A DNA stretch of 64,000 nt from Pseudomonas sp. RIT288 (GCF_000631985.1 NZ_JFYN01000034.1:310001-374000), one strand, 5' to 3'. Numbered from the stretch's first letter, positions 17,092 through 29,061 are shown. The notes: generated by a model from the letters alone, not told the origin. A program made the numbers and translations.

Positions 17092-20000
17092 TCACTGCGG
17101 GTTGGCACGAGTGCTGGAAAGCAACGATTTCAGGTTGGCAGCCTTAGGCTTGACCAGCCAGAAACGGCGCAAGTAGTCATCAAGGTTTTCGGCGAGTTCA
17201 CGACCCCACTCGCTCTCGGTTTCCTTGACGTACTCGTTCAGCACGTTCTGCAAGTGGCTGCGGTAGGCTTCCATCGCCTCGCCGCTGATACGCTGGATTT
17301 CCACCAGTTCGTGGTTGACCCGGTCAACGAAGGTGTTGTCCTGGTCGAGCACGTAGGCGAAACCACCGGTCATGCCAGAGCCGAAGTTGTAACCGGTCTT
17401 GCCCAGGACGCAGACGAAACCACCGGTCATGTACTCGCAGCAGTGATCGCCAGTGCCTTCCACGACAGTATGGGCACCGGAGTTACGCACGGCAAAACGC
17501 TCGCCTGCGGTGCCGGCAGCAAACAGCTTGCCGCCGGTGGCGCCGTACAGGCAGGTGTTACCGATGATGGCGCTGTTCTGAGTCTGATAGACGCTGCCCT
17601 TCGGCGGCACGATGACCAGTTTGCCGCCGGTCATGCCTTTGCCGACGTAGTCGTTGGCGTCGCCTTCCAGGTACATGTTCAGACCGCCGGCGTTCCACAC
17701 GCCGAAGCTCTGGCCGGCCGTGCCTTTGAAGCGGAAGGTGATCGGCGCGTTGGCCATGCCCTGATTGCCGTGCTTGCGCGCGATTTCACCGGAGATCCGC
17801 GCACCGATCGAACGGTCGCAGTTGCAGATGTCCAGTTCGAACTCGGCACCGCTGAGGTCGTTGATCGCCGAGGTCGCCATGTCGACCATTTCCTCGGCCA
17901 GAAGGCCCTGGTCGAACGGCGGGTTGCGCTCAACGCCGCAGAACTGCGGTTTGTCCGCCGGGATGTGATCGCTGCCCAGCAGCGGCGTCAGATCCAGGTG
18001 ATGTTGCTTGGCGGTCTGGCCTTCGAGGACTTCCAGCAGATCGGTGCGGCCGATCAATTCTTCGAGGGAACGCACGCCGAGCCTGGCCAGCCACTCACGG
18101 GTTTCTTCGGCGACGTAGGTGAAGAAATTCACCACCATGTCGACCGTACCGATGTAGTGATCCTTGCGCAGCTTCTCGTTCTGCGTCGCGACGCCGGTGG
18201 CGCAGTTGTTCAGGTGGCAGATGCGCAGGTATTTGCAGCCAAGGGCGATCATCGGCGCAGTACCGAAGCCGAAACTTTCAGCGCCGAGGATCGCAGCCTT
18301 GATCACGTCGAGGCCGGTTTTCAGGCCGCCGTCGGTCTGCACCCGGACTTTGCCGCGCAGGTCGTTGCCGCGCAGGGTCTGGTGGGTTTCGGCCAGGCCG
18401 AGTTCCCACGGAGCGCCCGCGTATTTGATCGAGGTCAGCGGTGAAGCACCGGTGCCACCGTCGTAACCGGAGATGGTGATCAAGTCCGCATAGGCCTTGG
18501 CCACACCGGCGGCGATGGTACCGACGCCTGCTTCTGCTACCAGTTTCACCGAAACCAGCGCCTTCGGGTTGACCTGTTTCAGGTCGAAGATCAGCTGCGA
18601 CAAGTCTTCGATCGAATAGATGTCGTGGTGCGGCGGTGGCGAAATCAGGGTCACGCCCGGCACTGCGTAACGCAGCTTGGCGATCAGCCCGTTGACCTTG
18701 CCGCCCGGCAGTTGCCCGCCCTCGCCCGGCTTGGCGCCCTGCGCGACCTTGATCTGCAGGACTTCAGCGTTGACCAGGTATTCCGGGGTTACACCGAAAC
18801 GGCCAGTCGCGACCTGCTTGATTTTCGAGCTCTTGATGGTGCCGTAGCGCGCCGGGTCTTCGCCGCCTTCGCCGGAGTTGGAACGCGCACCGAGGCGGTT
18901 CATGGCTTCGGCCAGGGCTTCGTGAGCTTCCGGCGACAGTGCGCCCAGCGAGATACCCGCGGAGTCGAAGCGCTTGAGCACCGATTCCAGCGGCTCGATT
19001 TCACTGATGTCCAGCGGCTTGTCGAGAGTCTTGACTTTGAACAGGTCGCGAATCATCGACACCGGACGGTTGTCCACCAGTGAGGTGTATTCCTTGAACT
19101 TGGCGTAGTCGCCCTGCTGCACGGCGGCTTGCAGGGTGTTGACCACGTCAGGGTTGTACGCGTGATATTCGCCGCCGTGGACGAACTTCAGCAGACCGCC
19201 CTGCTGGATCGGCTTGCGCGGACTCCAGGCTTCGGTAGCGAGGGCTTTCTGCTCGGCTTCGATATCGACGAAACGCGCACCCTTGATGCGGCTCGGCACG
19301 CCACGGAAGCTCAGCTCGCACACTTCTTCGGACAGGCCGATGGCTTCGAACAGCTGCGCACCGCGGTACGAGGCGATGGTCGAGATGCCCATCTTCGACA
19401 GGATCTTCAGCAGACCTTTGGTGATGCCCTTGCGGTAGTTCTTGAACACCTCGTAGAGGTCGCCCAGTACTTCACCGGTACGGATCAGGTCGCCCAGCAC
19501 TTCGTAGGCCAGGAACGGATACACCGCCGAGGCGCCAAAACCGATCAGCACCGCAAAGTGATGCGGATCGCGTGCGGTCGCGGTTTCTACGAGGATGTTG
19601 GAATCGCAACGCAGGCCTTTTTCGGTCAGGCGGTGGTGTACCGCGCCGGTGGCCAGCGAAGCGTGGATCGGCAGTTTGCCCGGAGCGATATGGCGGTCAC
19701 TCAGGACGATCTGCGTACGCCCGGCACGCACGGCTTCTTCAGCCTGATCGGCAACATTGCGGATCGCCGCTTCGAGGCCGACGCTTTCGTCGTAGTTGAG
19801 GTCGATGATCTGCCGCTCGAAACCCGGGCGGTCGAGGTTCATCAGCGAGCGCCACTTGGCCGGCGAGATCACTGGCGAGCTGAGGATCACGCGCGAGGCG
19901 TGTTCCGGCGATTCCTGGAAGATGTTGCGCTCGGCACCGAGGCAGATTTCCAGCGACATCACGATCGCTTCACGCAGCGGGTCGATCGGCGGGTTGGTGA

Positions 20001-21537
20001 CCTGCGCGAACTGCTGGCGGAAATAATCGTACGGCGTACGCACGCGCTGCGACAGCACGGCCATCGGCGTGTCGTCGCCCATCGAACCGACGGCTTCGTA
20101 GCCTTGCTCGCCGAGCGGACGCAGCACCTGATCACGCTCTTCGAACGTGACCTGATACATCTTCATGTATTGCTTGAGCTGATCGACGTCGTAGAACGCC
20201 GAACCGTGGTCGTTGTCTTCCATGGTCGCCTGGATGCGCAGGGCATTCTTGCGCAGCCATTGCTTGTAGGGATGACGGGACTTCAGACGGTTGTCGATCG
20301 CGTCGGTGTCGAGGATCTGCCCGGTTTCGGTGTCCACGGCGAGGATCTGACCCGGGCCGACACGGCCCTTGGCGATCACGTCTTGCGGCTGGTAGTTCCA
20401 GACGCCGATTTCCGAAGCAACGGTGATGAAACCGTTGGTGGTGGTGACCCAGCGCGCCGGACGCAGACCGTTTCGGTCGAGCAGGCACACCGCGTAACGA
20501 CCATCGGTCATCACCACGCCGGCCGGGCCGTCCCACGGCTCCATGTGCATCGAGTTGTACTCGTAGAACGCACGCAGATCCGGGTCCATGGTTTCAACGT
20601 TCTGCCACGCTGGCGGAATGATCATCCGCACGCCACGGAACAGGTCGATGCCACCGGTGACCATCAGTTCGAGCATGTTGTCCATGCTCGAGGAGTCGGA
20701 ACCGACACGGTTGACCAGCGGGCCGAGCTCTTCCAGATCCATCAGATCGTTGGTGAACTTGGTCCGACGGGCCTGCGCCCAGTTACGGTTACCGGTAATG
20801 GTGTTGATCTCGCCGTTGTGCGCGAGGAAGCGGAATGGCTGGGCCAGCGGCCATTTCGGCAGGGTGTTGGTGGAGAAACGCTGGTGGAACACGCAGATCG
20901 CGGTTTGCAGGCGCTGATCACCGAGGTCCGGATAGAACGCGGCCAGGTCGGCCGGCATCATCAGGCCTTTATAGATGATGGTCTTGTGCGAAAAGCTGCA
21001 GATGTAGTGGTCGGTGTCGGCGGCGTTGGCCACGGACGAGCGACGACGGGCGCTGAACAGCTTGACCGCCATGTCCTGATCGCTCAGACCTTCACCGCCG
21101 ATGTACACCTGCTCGATCTGCGGCAGGCGCTCAAGGGCCAGGCGGCCGAGGACGCTGGTGTCGATCGGCACTTTGCGCCAGCCGATCAGTTGCAGGCCTT
21201 CAGCGAGGATCTCGCGGTTCATGTTCTCGCGAGCAGCTTCGGCCTTGGCCGGATCCTGGTTGAAGAAGACCATGCCCACGGCATATTGCCTGGGCAGCTC
21301 GACGCTGAAGTTTTCCTGGGCCATCGCCCGCAGGAACGCGTCAGGCTTTTGAATCAGCAGACCGCAACCGTCACCGGTCTTGCCGTCGGCATTAATCCCA
21401 CCGCGGTGGGTCATGCAGGTCAGGGCCTCGATGGCCGTTTGCAAAAGGGTATGACTGGGCTCGCCCTGCATATGGGCTATCAGGCCGAAACCGCAGTTAT
21501 CCTTGAATTCATCTGGTTGGTACAGACCTGCTTTCAT
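17092..21537 (-). CDS. gltB: Glutamate synthase [NADPH] large subunit
   Basis: A 1481-residue GOGAT alpha subunit. A short propeptide precedes Cys in [12 protein letters not shown], the N-terminal nucleophile of the class II glutamine amidotransferase domain. A central domain and an FMN-binding synthase barrel follow ([19 protein letters not shown]), then the 3Fe-4S cysteines in [12 protein letters not shown], and a C-terminal beta-helix of GxxGG repeats ([21 protein letters not shown]). ATG 21537 has GGTGAG nine bases upstream; GTG 21543 is also in frame but too close to that site. A good sigma-70 promoter with nested palindromes is visible upstream. Confidence 0.97.
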   Translation of the reverse strand: MKAGLYQPDEFKDNCGFGLIAHMQGEPSHTLLQTAIEALTCMTHRGGINADGKTGDGCGLLIQKPDAFLRAMAQENFSVELPRQYAVGMVFFNQDPAKAEAARENMNREILAEGLQLIGWRKVPIDTSVLGRLALERLPQIEQVYIGGEGLSDQDMAVKLFSARRRSSVANAADTDHYICSFSHKTIIYKGLMMPADLAAFYPDLGDQRLQTAICVFHQRFSTNTLPKWPLAQPFRFLAHNGEINTITGNRNWAQARRTKFTNDLMDLEELGPLVNRVGSDSSSMDNMLELMVTGGIDLFRGVRMIIPPAWQNVETMDPDLRAFYEYNSMHMEPWDGPAGVVMTDGRYAVCLLDRNGLRPARWVTTTNGFITVASEIGVWNYQPQDVIAKGRVGPGQILAVDTETGQILDTDAIDNRLKSRHPYKQWLRKNALRIQATMEDNDHGSAFYDVDQLKQYMKMYQVTFEERDQVLRPLGEQGYEAVGSMGDDTPMAVLSQRVRTPYDYFRQQFAQVTNPPIDPLREAIVMSLEICLGAERNIFQESPEHASRVILSSPVISPAKWRSLMNLDRPGFERQIIDLNYDESVGLEAAIRNVADQAEEAVRAGRTQIVLSDRHIAPGKLPIHASLATGAVHHRLTEKGLRCDSNILVETATARDPHHFAVLIGFGASAVYPFLAYEVLGDLIRTGEVLGDLYEVFKNYRKGITKGLLKILSKMGISTIASYRGAQLFEAIGLSEEVCELSFRGVPSRIKGARFVDIEAEQKALATEAWSPRKPIQQGGLLKFVHGGEYHAYNPDVVNTLQAAVQQGDYAKFKEYTSLVDNRPVSMIRDLFKVKTLDKPLDISEIEPLESVLKRFDSAGISLGALSPEAHEALAEAMNRLGARSNSGEGGEDPARYGTIKSSKIKQVATGRFGVTPEYLVNAEVLQIKVAQGAKPGEGGQLPGGKVNGLIAKLRYAVPGVTLISPPPHHDIYSIEDLSQLIFDLKQVNPKALVSVKLVAEAGVGTIAAGVAKAYADLITISGYDGGTGASPLTSIKYAGAPWELGLAETHQTLRGNDLRGKVRVQTDGGLKTGLDVIKAAILGAESFGFGTAPMIALGCKYLRICHLNNCATGVATQNEKLRKDHYIGTVDMVVNFFTYVAEETREWLARLGVRSLEELIGRTDLLEVLEGQTAKQHHLDLTPLLGSDHIPADKPQFCGVERNPPFDQGLLAEEMVDMATSAINDLSGAEFELDICNCDRSIGARISGEIARKHGNQGMANAPITFRFKGTAGQSFGVWNAGGLNMYLEGDANDYVGKGMTGGKLVIVPPKGSVYQTQNSAIIGNTCLYGATGGKLFAAGTAGERFAVRNSGAHTVVEGTGDHCCEYMTGGFVCVLGKTGYNFGSGMTGGFAYVLDQDNTFVDRVNHELVEIQRISGEAMEAYRSHLQNVLNEYVKETESEWGRELAENLDDYLRRFWLVKPKAANLKSLLSSTRANPQ

Positions 21538-21646
21538 AGACACTTTCTCACCAGGCTGCCTCTTTACGAGGCAAATTTCTTTTCAATTCAACCACTTGCT
21601 TGCCGCGCCGAACGTACGCCGGCTTTGCGGGGGCAAAAGGGTGGTC

Positions 21647-21675
21647 ATTGTACACAGCGACACAGAGGCTCACAA
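21647..21675 (-). promoter_or_regulatory. Predicted sigma-70 promoter of gltBD
   Basis: On the - strand TTGTGA (-35, 21675-21670), exactly 17 bases, then TACAAT (-10, 21652-21647), giving a leader of about 100 bases before gltB. The -35 overlaps the left arm of an inverted repeat at 21671-21715. Confidence 0.6.
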
Positions 21676-21715
21676 ATTTGACGACGAAATGTCGCAAATT
21701 CATGTCGCATTTGTG
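21671..21715. promoter_or_regulatory. Nested palindromes and direct repeats upstream of gltB
   Basis: Outer arms CACAAAT (21671-21677) and ATTTGTG (21709-21715) enclose CGAC-GAAAT-GTCG (21682-21694), and ATGTCGCA occurs twice, 13 bases apart (21689 and 21702). The block overlaps the gltB -35 and extends upstream, as a regulator site would. The remainder of the 350-base gap between gltB and damX (21538-21887) shows nothing else except a GC hairpin at 21861-21881. Confidence 0.45.
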
Positions 21716-21860
21716 AAAGGTTTAAAGCGATCTGCTGTGCTAGTCAAAACTTTTTTAATTTTGACCGCAACGACTCAAAGACTACTGTGACGCAGACACC
21801 GCAAGGCACGCGGCCCGAAAGGGCGGCGCGCACTTGTAGAAATTTTGAGGTGCTTGGAGA

Positions 21861-21881
21861 GGCGGCCTGGGTAAGGCCGCC
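21861..21881 (-). terminator. GC-rich hairpin after damX
   Basis: GGCGGCC-TGGGTAA-GGCCGCC, starting 7 bases past the damX stop. There is no clear U-run on either strand, so termination is only probable. Confidence 0.4.
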
Positions 21882-21887
21882 GAATCT

Positions 21888-23480
21888 TCAGCGAGTTGTT
21901 GCCAGTTCCTGTTGGACGCTGGCGACAGTGCGAGGCCAAGGTTTACCAGCCTGAACCTTCGCTGGCAAGGCCTTGATGGCAGAAACGGCTGCATCACGAT
22001 TGGCGAAGTTGCCGTAGGTGATCACGTAGAGAGGCTTGCCGTTGAGGACTTTCTTGAAATAACGGTACTCGCCGCCCTGCTCCTTGACGAAGTTCTGCGC
22101 GGTCGCTTCGGAACTGGTGCCGAGGATCTGCACCACGTAATTGCTGGTCGGTTGACCGGCGTACCAGCTACCACCGGCAGCCTTGGCCACAGTAACCGGC
22201 TTCTCGGCCGGTTTGGCGGCCGCAACAGGCTTGGCCGGGGCCGGAGCCGGTTTGGCCGCCGGCGCTGCCGGAGCAGGCTTGGCGGTGGCCACCTGAGTCG
22301 GTGCCGGAGTCGGCTTGGCGGCTGGCACCGGAACCGGGGTTGGCGCCGGGCCGGCCGGAACACCTGCCGGAGGTGCGGAAGTCGTTACGGTCGGTGGCGT
22401 TGCGCTGGAGCCTTCGACTGGCACACCGTCGTCACCTTCGGTAATGCCACCCGCAGCTTCAGCCAACGGGCCGCGCATCACCGGCTGCGAGTTGCCGACC
22501 AGCGGCAGCGGCATCGGTTGCGTGTTACCGGCGAACTCGACGTTTGGTGCGCCACCATTGGCTGCGCCCTGACCCAATGGCAGTTGTGCCTGTTCGTTGG
22601 CAGGTGCGCCGGTGGTTGGCGCCTTGTTGCGACCCGGCATCAGCCAGGCGGCGGCGACCGCGACCACAACGACGGCGGAAATCGCCAATACGTGTTTCTT
22701 CGGCATGTTGAACCCCATACTTGGACGCTTGACCGCAGAGCGGCTGGCAATCATGACTTCGATCAGTGCATCGCGAGCGACCTGGTTGATGTTGCCAGGC
22801 CAACCCTCGGCGCTTTCGTGAATCTCAGAGATCTGATCCGCGGTGAAAAGTTCGACACCCCGACCCGCACCTTCGAGCCGTTGGTCGAGATATTCGCGAG
22901 TCTCCTCTTCGGTGTACGGTTGCAACTCGATGACGTGGAAGCGCTCTTCCTCGAGGTGCAAGGCCTCCAGTTGCGCGATCAGCGACGACTCACCGAACAG
23001 GAACACATGCGGGCGACCTTCCGGTGCACCGGCCCCCAGCGCCATCAGCGCTTCGAGAGCGGACTCGTCGAGCTGCTCGGCGTCATCCACCAGCAGATAG
23101 ACTTCCTGCCCGGTCAGCGCCAGCTGCACCACTTGCGCCAGAATTGCGCCGACCTCGGCCTGCGCCACGTCCAGCGCCTGAGCAACCTGACGCAGAATAC
23201 CGGCAGCATCGCCAGCCCCACGGGCCGACACTACAACACTTTGCACCGATTGCTTGTTGGTGCTGGCCACCAGCGCCTGACGCAGCAAGGTCTTGCCGCT
23301 GCCCTGCGGTCCGGTGACCACCAGCAGCAACTGGCTGTAACGCGCCAAGTGGTGCAGTTGCCCCAGCACCGGCTTGCGCTGGGCCGGGAAGAATTTGAAG
23401 CCCGGCACCCGCGGCGCGAAAGGGTCGTGACTTAACTGGAAATGGCCGAGGAACGCCTCGTCGGCATGCAAACTAGTCAT
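21888..23480 (-). CDS. damX: DamX-like AAA ATPase/SPOR division protein
   Basis: A 530-residue inner membrane protein. Residues of about 1-260 are an ExeA-type AAA domain with Walker A GPQGSGKT and Walker B YLLVDDAEQ. One membrane helix follows (HVLAISAVVVVAVAAAWLM, near 270-290), then a long Ala/Pro/Lys-rich periplasmic linker, and a C-terminal SPOR domain (SNYVVQILGTSSEATAQNFV ... YVITYGNF) that binds septal denuded peptidoglycan. Enterobacterial DamX lacks the intact ATPase, so the fused form is the Pseudomonas type. It is 10 bases downstream of aroB, the conserved aroK-aroB-damX order. Confidence 0.88.
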   Translation of the reverse strand: MTSLHADEAFLGHFQLSHDPFAPRVPGFKFFPAQRKPVLGQLHHLARYSQLLLVVTGPQGSGKTLLRQALVASTNKQSVQSVVVSARGAGDAAGILRQVAQALDVAQAEVGAILAQVVQLALTGQEVYLLVDDAEQLDESALEALMALGAGAPEGRPHVFLFGESSLIAQLEALHLEEERFHVIELQPYTEEETREYLDQRLEGAGRGVELFTADQISEIHESAEGWPGNINQVARDALIEVMIASRSAVKRPSMGFNMPKKHVLAISAVVVVAVAAAWLMPGRNKAPTTGAPANEQAQLPLGQGAANGGAPNVEFAGNTQPMPLPLVGNSQPVMRGPLAEAAGGITEGDDGVPVEGSSATPPTVTTSAPPAGVPAGPAPTPVPVPAAKPTPAPTQVATAKPAPAAPAAKPAPAPAKPVAAAKPAEKPVTVAKAAGGSWYAGQPTSNYVVQILGTSSEATAQNFVKEQGGEYRYFKKVLNGKPLYVITYGNFANRDAAVSAIKALPAKVQAGKPWPRTVASVQQELATTR

Positions 23481-23490
23481 CGGAATCTTA

Positions 23491-24591
23491 TTAACCTTTA
23501 AGCTGAGCCAGAGCGCGGTAATCCGCTCCCAGCGTGGCCTGTAGAACCTCTTTCGGATAATCGGCGGTCACCACCGCTTCGCCCATCCGGCGCAGCAGCA
23601 CCAGGCGCAGACGACCGTCGATCACTTTTTTATCAATTGCCATATGTTCGAGAAAATCGGCTTCGGTCATTTCTTCCGGCGGAATCACCGGCAGCCCGGC
23701 ACGCTGGAACAGACGAATGCCGCGATCACGTTCCTGCTCGCTGATCCAGCCCAGACGCGCGGACATGTCCAGCGCCATCACGGTGCCAGCGGCGACCGCC
23801 TCACCATGCAACCAGACACCATAGCCCATGTGGGTCTCGATGGCGTGGCCGAAGGTGTGGCCGAGATTGAGCGTGGCGCGCACGCCGGTTTCCTTCTCAT
23901 CGGCACCGACCACCGCTGCCTTGGCTGCGCAGGAACGCTCGATGGCGCAGGTCAGGGCCTTCTGGTCCAACGCGCGCAGGGCGTCGACGTTGTCTTCGAG
24001 CCAGGTCAGGAATGGCTCGTCGCAGATCAGGCCGTACTTGATGACTTCGGCCAGACCGGCGGACAGCTCACGCGCCGGCAGGGTTTTCAGCGATGCGGTA
24101 TCGATCAGCACCACGTTCGGCTGATAGAACGCGCCGACCATGTTCTTGCCCAGCGGATGGTTGATGCCGGTCTTGCCGCCCACCGACGAATCGACCTGGG
24201 ACAGCAGCGTGGTAGGAATCTGGATGAAGTCGACGCCACGCTGGTAGCAAGCGGCGGCAAAACCGGCCATGTCACCGATGACACCACCGCCGAGGGCGAT
24301 GATCGTGGTGCGGCGGTCGTGACGGGCAGTCAGCAGGCCGTCGAAGATCAATTGCAGGGTTTCCCAGTTCTTGAAGGCTTCGCCGTCCGGCAGCACCACC
24401 GAGATCACCGAGAACTGCGCAAGACTGCGGGTCAGACGTTCGAGATAGAGCGGTGCAACGGTCTCGTTGGAGATGATCGCCACTTGCCGCCCGTGGATAT
24501 GCGGCGCCAGCAATTCGGGCTGATCCAACAAACCTTCGCCAATATGAATCGGGTAGCTGCGCTCGCCTAGATCGACCTTGAGTGTCTGCAT
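23491..24591 (-). CDS. aroB: 3-dehydroquinate synthase
   Basis: A 366-residue NAD- and metal-dependent enzyme of the shikimate pathway. It converts DAHP to 3-dehydroquinate. The NAD-binding glycine run is [32 protein letters not shown] and the metal-binding histidines in [11 protein letters not shown] and [10 protein letters not shown] are all present. The length is normal. It lies 151 bases downstream of aroK and 10 bases upstream of damX in one leftward operon. Confidence 0.97.
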   Translation of the reverse strand: MQTLKVDLGERSYPIHIGEGLLDQPELLAPHIHGRQVAIISNETVAPLYLERLTRSLAQFSVISVVLPDGEAFKNWETLQLIFDGLLTARHDRRTTIIALGGGVIGDMAGFAAACYQRGVDFIQIPTTLLSQVDSSVGGKTGINHPLGKNMVGAFYQPNVVLIDTASLKTLPARELSAGLAEVIKYGLICDEPFLTWLEDNVDALRALDQKALTCAIERSCAAKAAVVGADEKETGVRATLNLGHTFGHAIETHMGYGVWLHGEAVAAGTVMALDMSARLGWISEQERDRGIRLFQRAGLPVIPPEEMTEADFLEHMAIDKKVIDGRLRLVLLRRMGEAVVTADYPKEVLQATLGADYRALAQLKG

Positions 24592-24742
24592 GTGTCCCCA
24601 CAGTGAAGATGGAAGCAGGCGTCCTGCCCTGAATTATTGGTTGTCTGCGGCCTCTAGCGAATCTGACGCCGCTCGCACGCCATCCGCCACAACCTCGACG
24701 GATGTGACAGGACGCCGAGGATAGCGCATTTCGGGCGGCGCT

Positions 24743-25261
24743 TTAACGGGGTGGCAGCTGTGCCAGACGGTCGAGAATGTCGAGCACCACCATGCGCGGT
24801 GGCCGTTCGTCGGTTTCCACCACCAGATCGGCAATTTCCCGATAGAGCGGATCGCGGATCTCGAGCAGGTCTCGCAGGGTTTTCGCCGGATCGGCGGTGC
24901 GCAGCAAAGGACGATTGCGATCACGCGACGTACGCCCGACCTGCTGCTCGACCGACGCGTGCAAATACACCACCCGCCCGCCCGCGTGCAGGGCCTTGCG
25001 GTTGGCATCGCGCATCACCGCGCCGCCACCGGTCGCCAGCACCACGCCGTCGAACGCGCACAGCTCGGCGATCATCGCCTGCTCACGGTCACGAAAGCCG
25101 GGCTCGCCTTCCTTGTCGAAGATCCACGGGATATTGGCGCCCGTGCGCAGTTCAATTTCCTTGTCGGAATCTTTGAACGGCAGGCGCAGCTCTTTGGCCA
25201 GCAACCGGCCGATGGTGCTTTTTCCAGCGCCCATCGGTCCTACAAGAATCAAATTTCGCAC
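24743..25261 (-). CDS. aroK: Shikimate kinase
   Basis: A 172-residue P-loop kinase. Walker A is [15 protein letters not shown]; the shikimate-binding DSDKEIE, FRDREQ and ATGGGAVM follow, then the lid region around [11 protein letters not shown]. It phosphorylates shikimate at the 3-OH. The pilQ stop lies only 4 bases upstream of its start, so shikimate and pilus genes are probably cotranscribed, an arrangement conserved across Pseudomonas and many gammaproteobacteria. Confidence 0.97.
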   Translation of the reverse strand: MRNLILVGPMGAGKSTIGRLLAKELRLPFKDSDKEIELRTGANIPWIFDKEGEPGFRDREQAMIAELCAFDGVVLATGGGAVMRDANRKALHAGGRVVYLHASVEQQVGRTSRDRNRPLLRTADPAKTLRDLLEIRDPLYREIADLVVETDERPPRMVVLDILDRLAQLPPR

Positions 25262-25265
25262 AGAA

Positions 25266-27338
25266 TCAACGACTCACAGCAATCGCCTGGTTATTCATGA
25301 TACGCGGAGTGAGAAATACCAGCAGCTCGGATTTTTTCTCCGAAACCACATCACGCCGGAAAAGGCGGCCAAGATACGGCACATCGCCAAGAAATGGCAC
25401 CTTATCTACGACCTTGCTTTGAGTATTTGAGAAAACGCCCCCAATCACGATGGTCTCGCCGTCGTTTACCAGCACCTTGGCGTTGACCTCGTTCTTCTTG
25501 ATCGGCGGTACATCCTGCACTTTGTTCAGGTAGTCCGGTTCGTCCTTGGTGACCTTGACCTCCATGATGATGCGGTTGTCGGGGGTGATCTGCGGCGTCA
25601 CTTCCAGCGACAGCGAAGCCTCCTTGAAGGACACCGACGTCGCGCCGCTGGAGCTGGCCTCCTGATACGGAATCTCGGTGCCCTTGAGGATCTTCGCCGT
25701 CTCCTTGTCGGAGGTGACCACTTTGGGCTGCGAGACGATCTCACCGTTGCCGGTCTTCTCCATGGCGGTCAGCTCAAGATCGAGCAGCACATTGTCGGTG
25801 ATGAAGGCGATGCCGATCCCCGAGGTATTACCGACCGTGCCCATGTCGACGAACGGCGAGTTGGTGCTGGTGCTGCCCGGGGTACCGATGGTGGTCGAGG
25901 AGCCGTTACTGACCCCGGAGGTGTTCCAGTTGCCCTTGTTCTGGATCGAACCGCCCCAGCGCACGCCCAGACTCTTGTCGTAATCGACGTTGGCCTCGAC
26001 GATCCGCGCCTCGATCATCACCTGGCGCACCGGAATATCCAGTTGCGCCACGATCCGCCGCAGTTCGTCGAGGCGATCCTGGGTCTGATAGGCAATGATG
26101 TTGTTGGTGCGCTCATCGACGGTGATCGAGCCACGCTCGTCGATTTTCGCCTCGGCGCTGGTCACCGACTGGAACAGCTTGGCGATGTCCGCGGCCTTGG
26201 CGTAGTTCACTTGCAGCAGCTCGCGGCGCAGCGGCGCCAGTTCGGCGATCTGTTTCTGCGACTCCAGTTCCTGGCGTTCGCGGGCGGCGATTTCGTCGGC
26301 CGGCGCCACCAGCAACACGTTGCCGATCTTGCGTTTATCCAGCCCCTTGGTTTTCAGCACCAGGTCCAGCGCCTGATCCCACGGCACGTTCTGCAGACGC
26401 AAGGTGATCCCGCCCTGCACCGTATCGCTGGCCACCAGATTGAGGTTGGTGAAATCGGCGATCAGTTGCAGCACCGAACGCACGTCGATGTCCTGAAAAT
26501 TCAGCGAGAGTTTTTCGCCGCTGTAGCTGTTGCGGTCGGCGTTGCGCTTTTGCAGGTCATCGACGGTCATCGGGCGAATGCTGACGGTCAGTTTGTTGTC
26601 GGTCTGGTAGGTGGAATAGTCGAACGTACCGCTGGGTTCGACGGTGATGACCGCACGATCACCGGTGGCGGCAGCGTTGACGAACTGCACCGGGGTGGCG
26701 AAATCCTTGACGTCGAGGCGTACCCGCAGCCTGTCGGGCAACTGCGTGCGGGCGAAACTGAGGATGATCTTGCCGTCGTGCTCCTGAATGTCCGGGGCGA
26801 TGGTCGGGTCCGACAGGTCGATGACGACGTTGCCCTCCCCGGCGGTGCCACGCTGGAAGTCGACGCCACGAATGGTTTTGGCGACGGGGGTGTAAGTCTT
26901 CGCCGGGGCCGCGACCGGTCGCGGCGCAACAGCGGCTGGCCGTGGCGCAGCAGGCTTGGCGCCCTGCCCGACCACCACCAACAGATTGTTGCCCTCGACC
27001 CGCGAGGTGTAGGGCGTCAGTTGCGTCAGGTTGATGATCAGGCGGGTGCGGTCGTTGGCCTCGACCACCGTTGCGGTTCGCGCGTTGCCGCTGCCCAGAT
27101 CGCGGGTCTTGTTCGTCAGTTGGCTGGCGACACCCGGCAGATCCAGGGCGATGCGCGCCGGCGATTCGGTGGTGTAGCCCTTGGGTTGCGGTGGCGGGCT
27201 GTCGAACGACAGCTTCAACTCGATGCGGTCACCCGGTAACGCCGCGACATCCAGCGTCTTGAGGTTGGCCGCCTGAACCATCGGTGAAAGCAGCGCTATC
27301 CATAGCGAAAAACCGAGGGTGGAGAAAATCCTGTTCAT
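25266..27338 (-). CDS. pilQ: Type IV pilus secretin PilQ
   Basis: A 690-residue outer membrane secretin. It has a signal peptide (ending VQAANL), two AMIN peptidoglycan-binding domains (about 25-250), a STN/N0 domain ([19 protein letters not shown]), an N1 domain, and a C-terminal secretin barrel ([17 protein letters not shown] ... [11 protein letters not shown]). The oligomer forms the channel through which the pilus leaves the cell. It is the last gene of the pilMNOPQ operon and is followed at once by aroK. Confidence 0.96.
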   Translation of the reverse strand: MNRIFSTLGFSLWIALLSPMVQAANLKTLDVAALPGDRIELKLSFDSPPPQPKGYTTESPARIALDLPGVASQLTNKTRDLGSGNARTATVVEANDRTRLIINLTQLTPYTSRVEGNNLLVVVGQGAKPAAPRPAAVAPRPVAAPAKTYTPVAKTIRGVDFQRGTAGEGNVVIDLSDPTIAPDIQEHDGKIILSFARTQLPDRLRVRLDVKDFATPVQFVNAAATGDRAVITVEPSGTFDYSTYQTDNKLTVSIRPMTVDDLQKRNADRNSYSGEKLSLNFQDIDVRSVLQLIADFTNLNLVASDTVQGGITLRLQNVPWDQALDLVLKTKGLDKRKIGNVLLVAPADEIAARERQELESQKQIAELAPLRRELLQVNYAKAADIAKLFQSVTSAEAKIDERGSITVDERTNNIIAYQTQDRLDELRRIVAQLDIPVRQVMIEARIVEANVDYDKSLGVRWGGSIQNKGNWNTSGVSNGSSTTIGTPGSTSTNSPFVDMGTVGNTSGIGIAFITDNVLLDLELTAMEKTGNGEIVSQPKVVTSDKETAKILKGTEIPYQEASSSGATSVSFKEASLSLEVTPQITPDNRIIMEVKVTKDEPDYLNKVQDVPPIKKNEVNAKVLVNDGETIVIGGVFSNTQSKVVDKVPFLGDVPYLGRLFRRDVVSEKKSELLVFLTPRIMNNQAIAVSR

Positions 27339-27351
27339 TGTTCGACTTCCA

Positions 27352-27879
27352 CTATGAGTGCTCTTTCAAAGGAATGGTGCGCGGACGTTCCAGCCAGGCG
27401 CCTTCGCCGTCGGGCACGATCTCGACCACATCGACCTGAGTGGCGCTGATGGCGACGATGCGCCCGTCGTTACGCCCCAGGTAGTCGCCGACTTTCAACC
27501 GATGCACTGCACCCGCCCCGCGCAGCAAGGCAAAGGAGCCGGTGGCATTGGAGATCGTGCCGACCATTTCAAACTGCTCGATGTTGAAACCTTCGAGGTA
27601 TTGCTTGACCCGGTTGGGGTCGGGTTTGACGTTACGCGAGCCACGCTGCTGCCCGGCCAGATCGACTCGCAACTGGCGCGAGAACGGGCTGCGCAGGTTG
27701 GCCGCGCTGTAGGTAAAGGTGGGATAGGAACGGAACGTCGGCGTCGGCTCGATCCGGCCGGCCGGCCGCAGACGCACTTCGTTCATGTAAGCATCGAGGT
27801 CGCTGAACTCGTCACTGCTGCCGCAACCATTGAGGCCGAGTAACAGCACCAACAGGGCGAAATAACGGATCGGGGTCAT
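27352..27879 (-). CDS. pilP: Type IV pilus lipoprotein PilP
   Basis: A 175-residue inner membrane lipoprotein with lipobox LGLNGC. A flexible Pro/Arg-rich stretch is followed by a C-terminal beta-sandwich (MVGTISNATGSFALLRGAGAVHRLKVGDYLG) that contacts the N0 domain of PilQ. It links the PilNO inner membrane dimer to the secretin. Its ATG overlaps the pilO stop as ATGA. Confidence 0.95.
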   Translation of the reverse strand: MTPIRYFALLVLLLGLNGCGSSDEFSDLDAYMNEVRLRPAGRIEPTPTFRSYPTFTYSAANLRSPFSRQLRVDLAGQQRGSRNVKPDPNRVKQYLEGFNIEQFEMVGTISNATGSFALLRGAGAVHRLKVGDYLGRNDGRIVAISATQVDVVEIVPDGEGAWLERPRTIPLKEHS

Positions 27880-28499
27880 TTGTCCAACCCCTTGTCGTTA
27901 TAGCGGTAGGTCTTGGCAAGGATGCTCATGCGCAACTTCGCCCCGCCGTCGGGATTGGCCGGTGCCAGTTCGAAATCGTGCAAGGTGACGATCCGCGGCA
28001 ATCCGGCGACGCCACTGACGAAGGTCGCGAGGTCGTGGTAAGCCCCGGTCACGGTGATCTGGATCGGCAACTCGATGTAGAACGGCTGAGCCACCTCCGG
28101 CAACAGCTTGATTTCTTCGAATTCGAGACCGCTGCCCAGCCCGGTGCGTGTGATGTCTTCGAGCAATCCCGGGACTTCGGTGTCGCTGGGCAATTGACGC
28201 AGGAGCACACCGAAGGTGTTTTCCATCTCCTTCATCTGCTGGGTGTACAGCTCCAGGTTGGCAGCCATACGCGCCTTGCTGGCGAATTGCTCCTTCAAGG
28301 TGTCTTCTTCCTGGCGCTTGGCCTCCAGCTGGTTTTCCATGTCACTGATGAAAAAGTTATAGCCAAGCGCCAGCACCAGTACCATCAACAGCGCCCCCGC
28401 CATGGCTTTCACTGCGGCCGGCCAGGAACCGATATTGCTGGTGTCCAGATCATTGAAGTCGATATTGCGCAGACTCTGCAGCCATTCGGACGGCTTCAT
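27876..28499 (-). CDS. pilO: Type IV pilus inner membrane protein PilO
   Basis: A 207-residue bitopic protein with one membrane helix (about 32-52, MAGALLMVLVLALGYNFFI), a coiled-coil (MENQLEAKRQEEDTLKEQF), and a C-terminal ferredoxin-like core. It forms the alignment complex with PilN and PilP. It overlaps both neighbours by four bases, which keeps the pilus alignment proteins in fixed ratio. Confidence 0.95.
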   Translation of the reverse strand: MKPSEWLQSLRNIDFNDLDTSNIGSWPAAVKAMAGALLMVLVLALGYNFFISDMENQLEAKRQEEDTLKEQFASKARMAANLELYTQQMKEMENTFGVLLRQLPSDTEVPGLLEDITRTGLGSGLEFEEIKLLPEVAQPFYIELPIQITVTGAYHDLATFVSGVAGLPRIVTLHDFELAPANPDGGAKLRMSILAKTYRYNDKGLDK

Positions 28500-29061
28500 T
28501 TGTCGCCCTCCGTCACCACTGGCTGGGTCTGACGCACGGTCAGCTGAAAGACGTTTGCCTGATCCACCTGACCGGCGGTCATCGCTTTCACCTCGTTCAA
28601 GCTGGGCGCATCAAACCAGTCGGAAGCGTCCAGATTGCGCATCAGCTCCGAAACGCGATTGTTCGACTCCGCCGCGCCGCTGATCGACAGCGTCTTGTCG
28701 ACCAGTTTCACGCTGGTGAAATACACACCGTCCGGCAGCGTGCGCGCCAGCTGATCGAAGATCCGCCCGCTGATCTGCCGGTTGCCCTGCAAGTCCTGGA
28801 TGATGCGCATGCGCTCGACCAGTTGCTGGCGCCGCGCCTTGAGCTCGCTGATCTGCTTGATCCGTTCGTCGACCACGGCGATCTGTTTACCGATGTAGGC
28901 ATTGCGCGCTGCCTGCCGCTCGATGGCGGTACTGACGATCTGATCGGCGATGAACACTGCGCCCACCGAACCGACGAAGACCCCGATCAGGATCAGCAGA
29001 AAGCGTTTGCGCCGCTCTTCGCGGCGCTCCTCACGCCAGGGGAGAAGGTTGATCCGCGCCA

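Noticed and set aside
19129-21681. An 850-codon open frame on the + strand across gltB
   Set aside because: Antisense shadow of gltB with the same biased composition and no domain.
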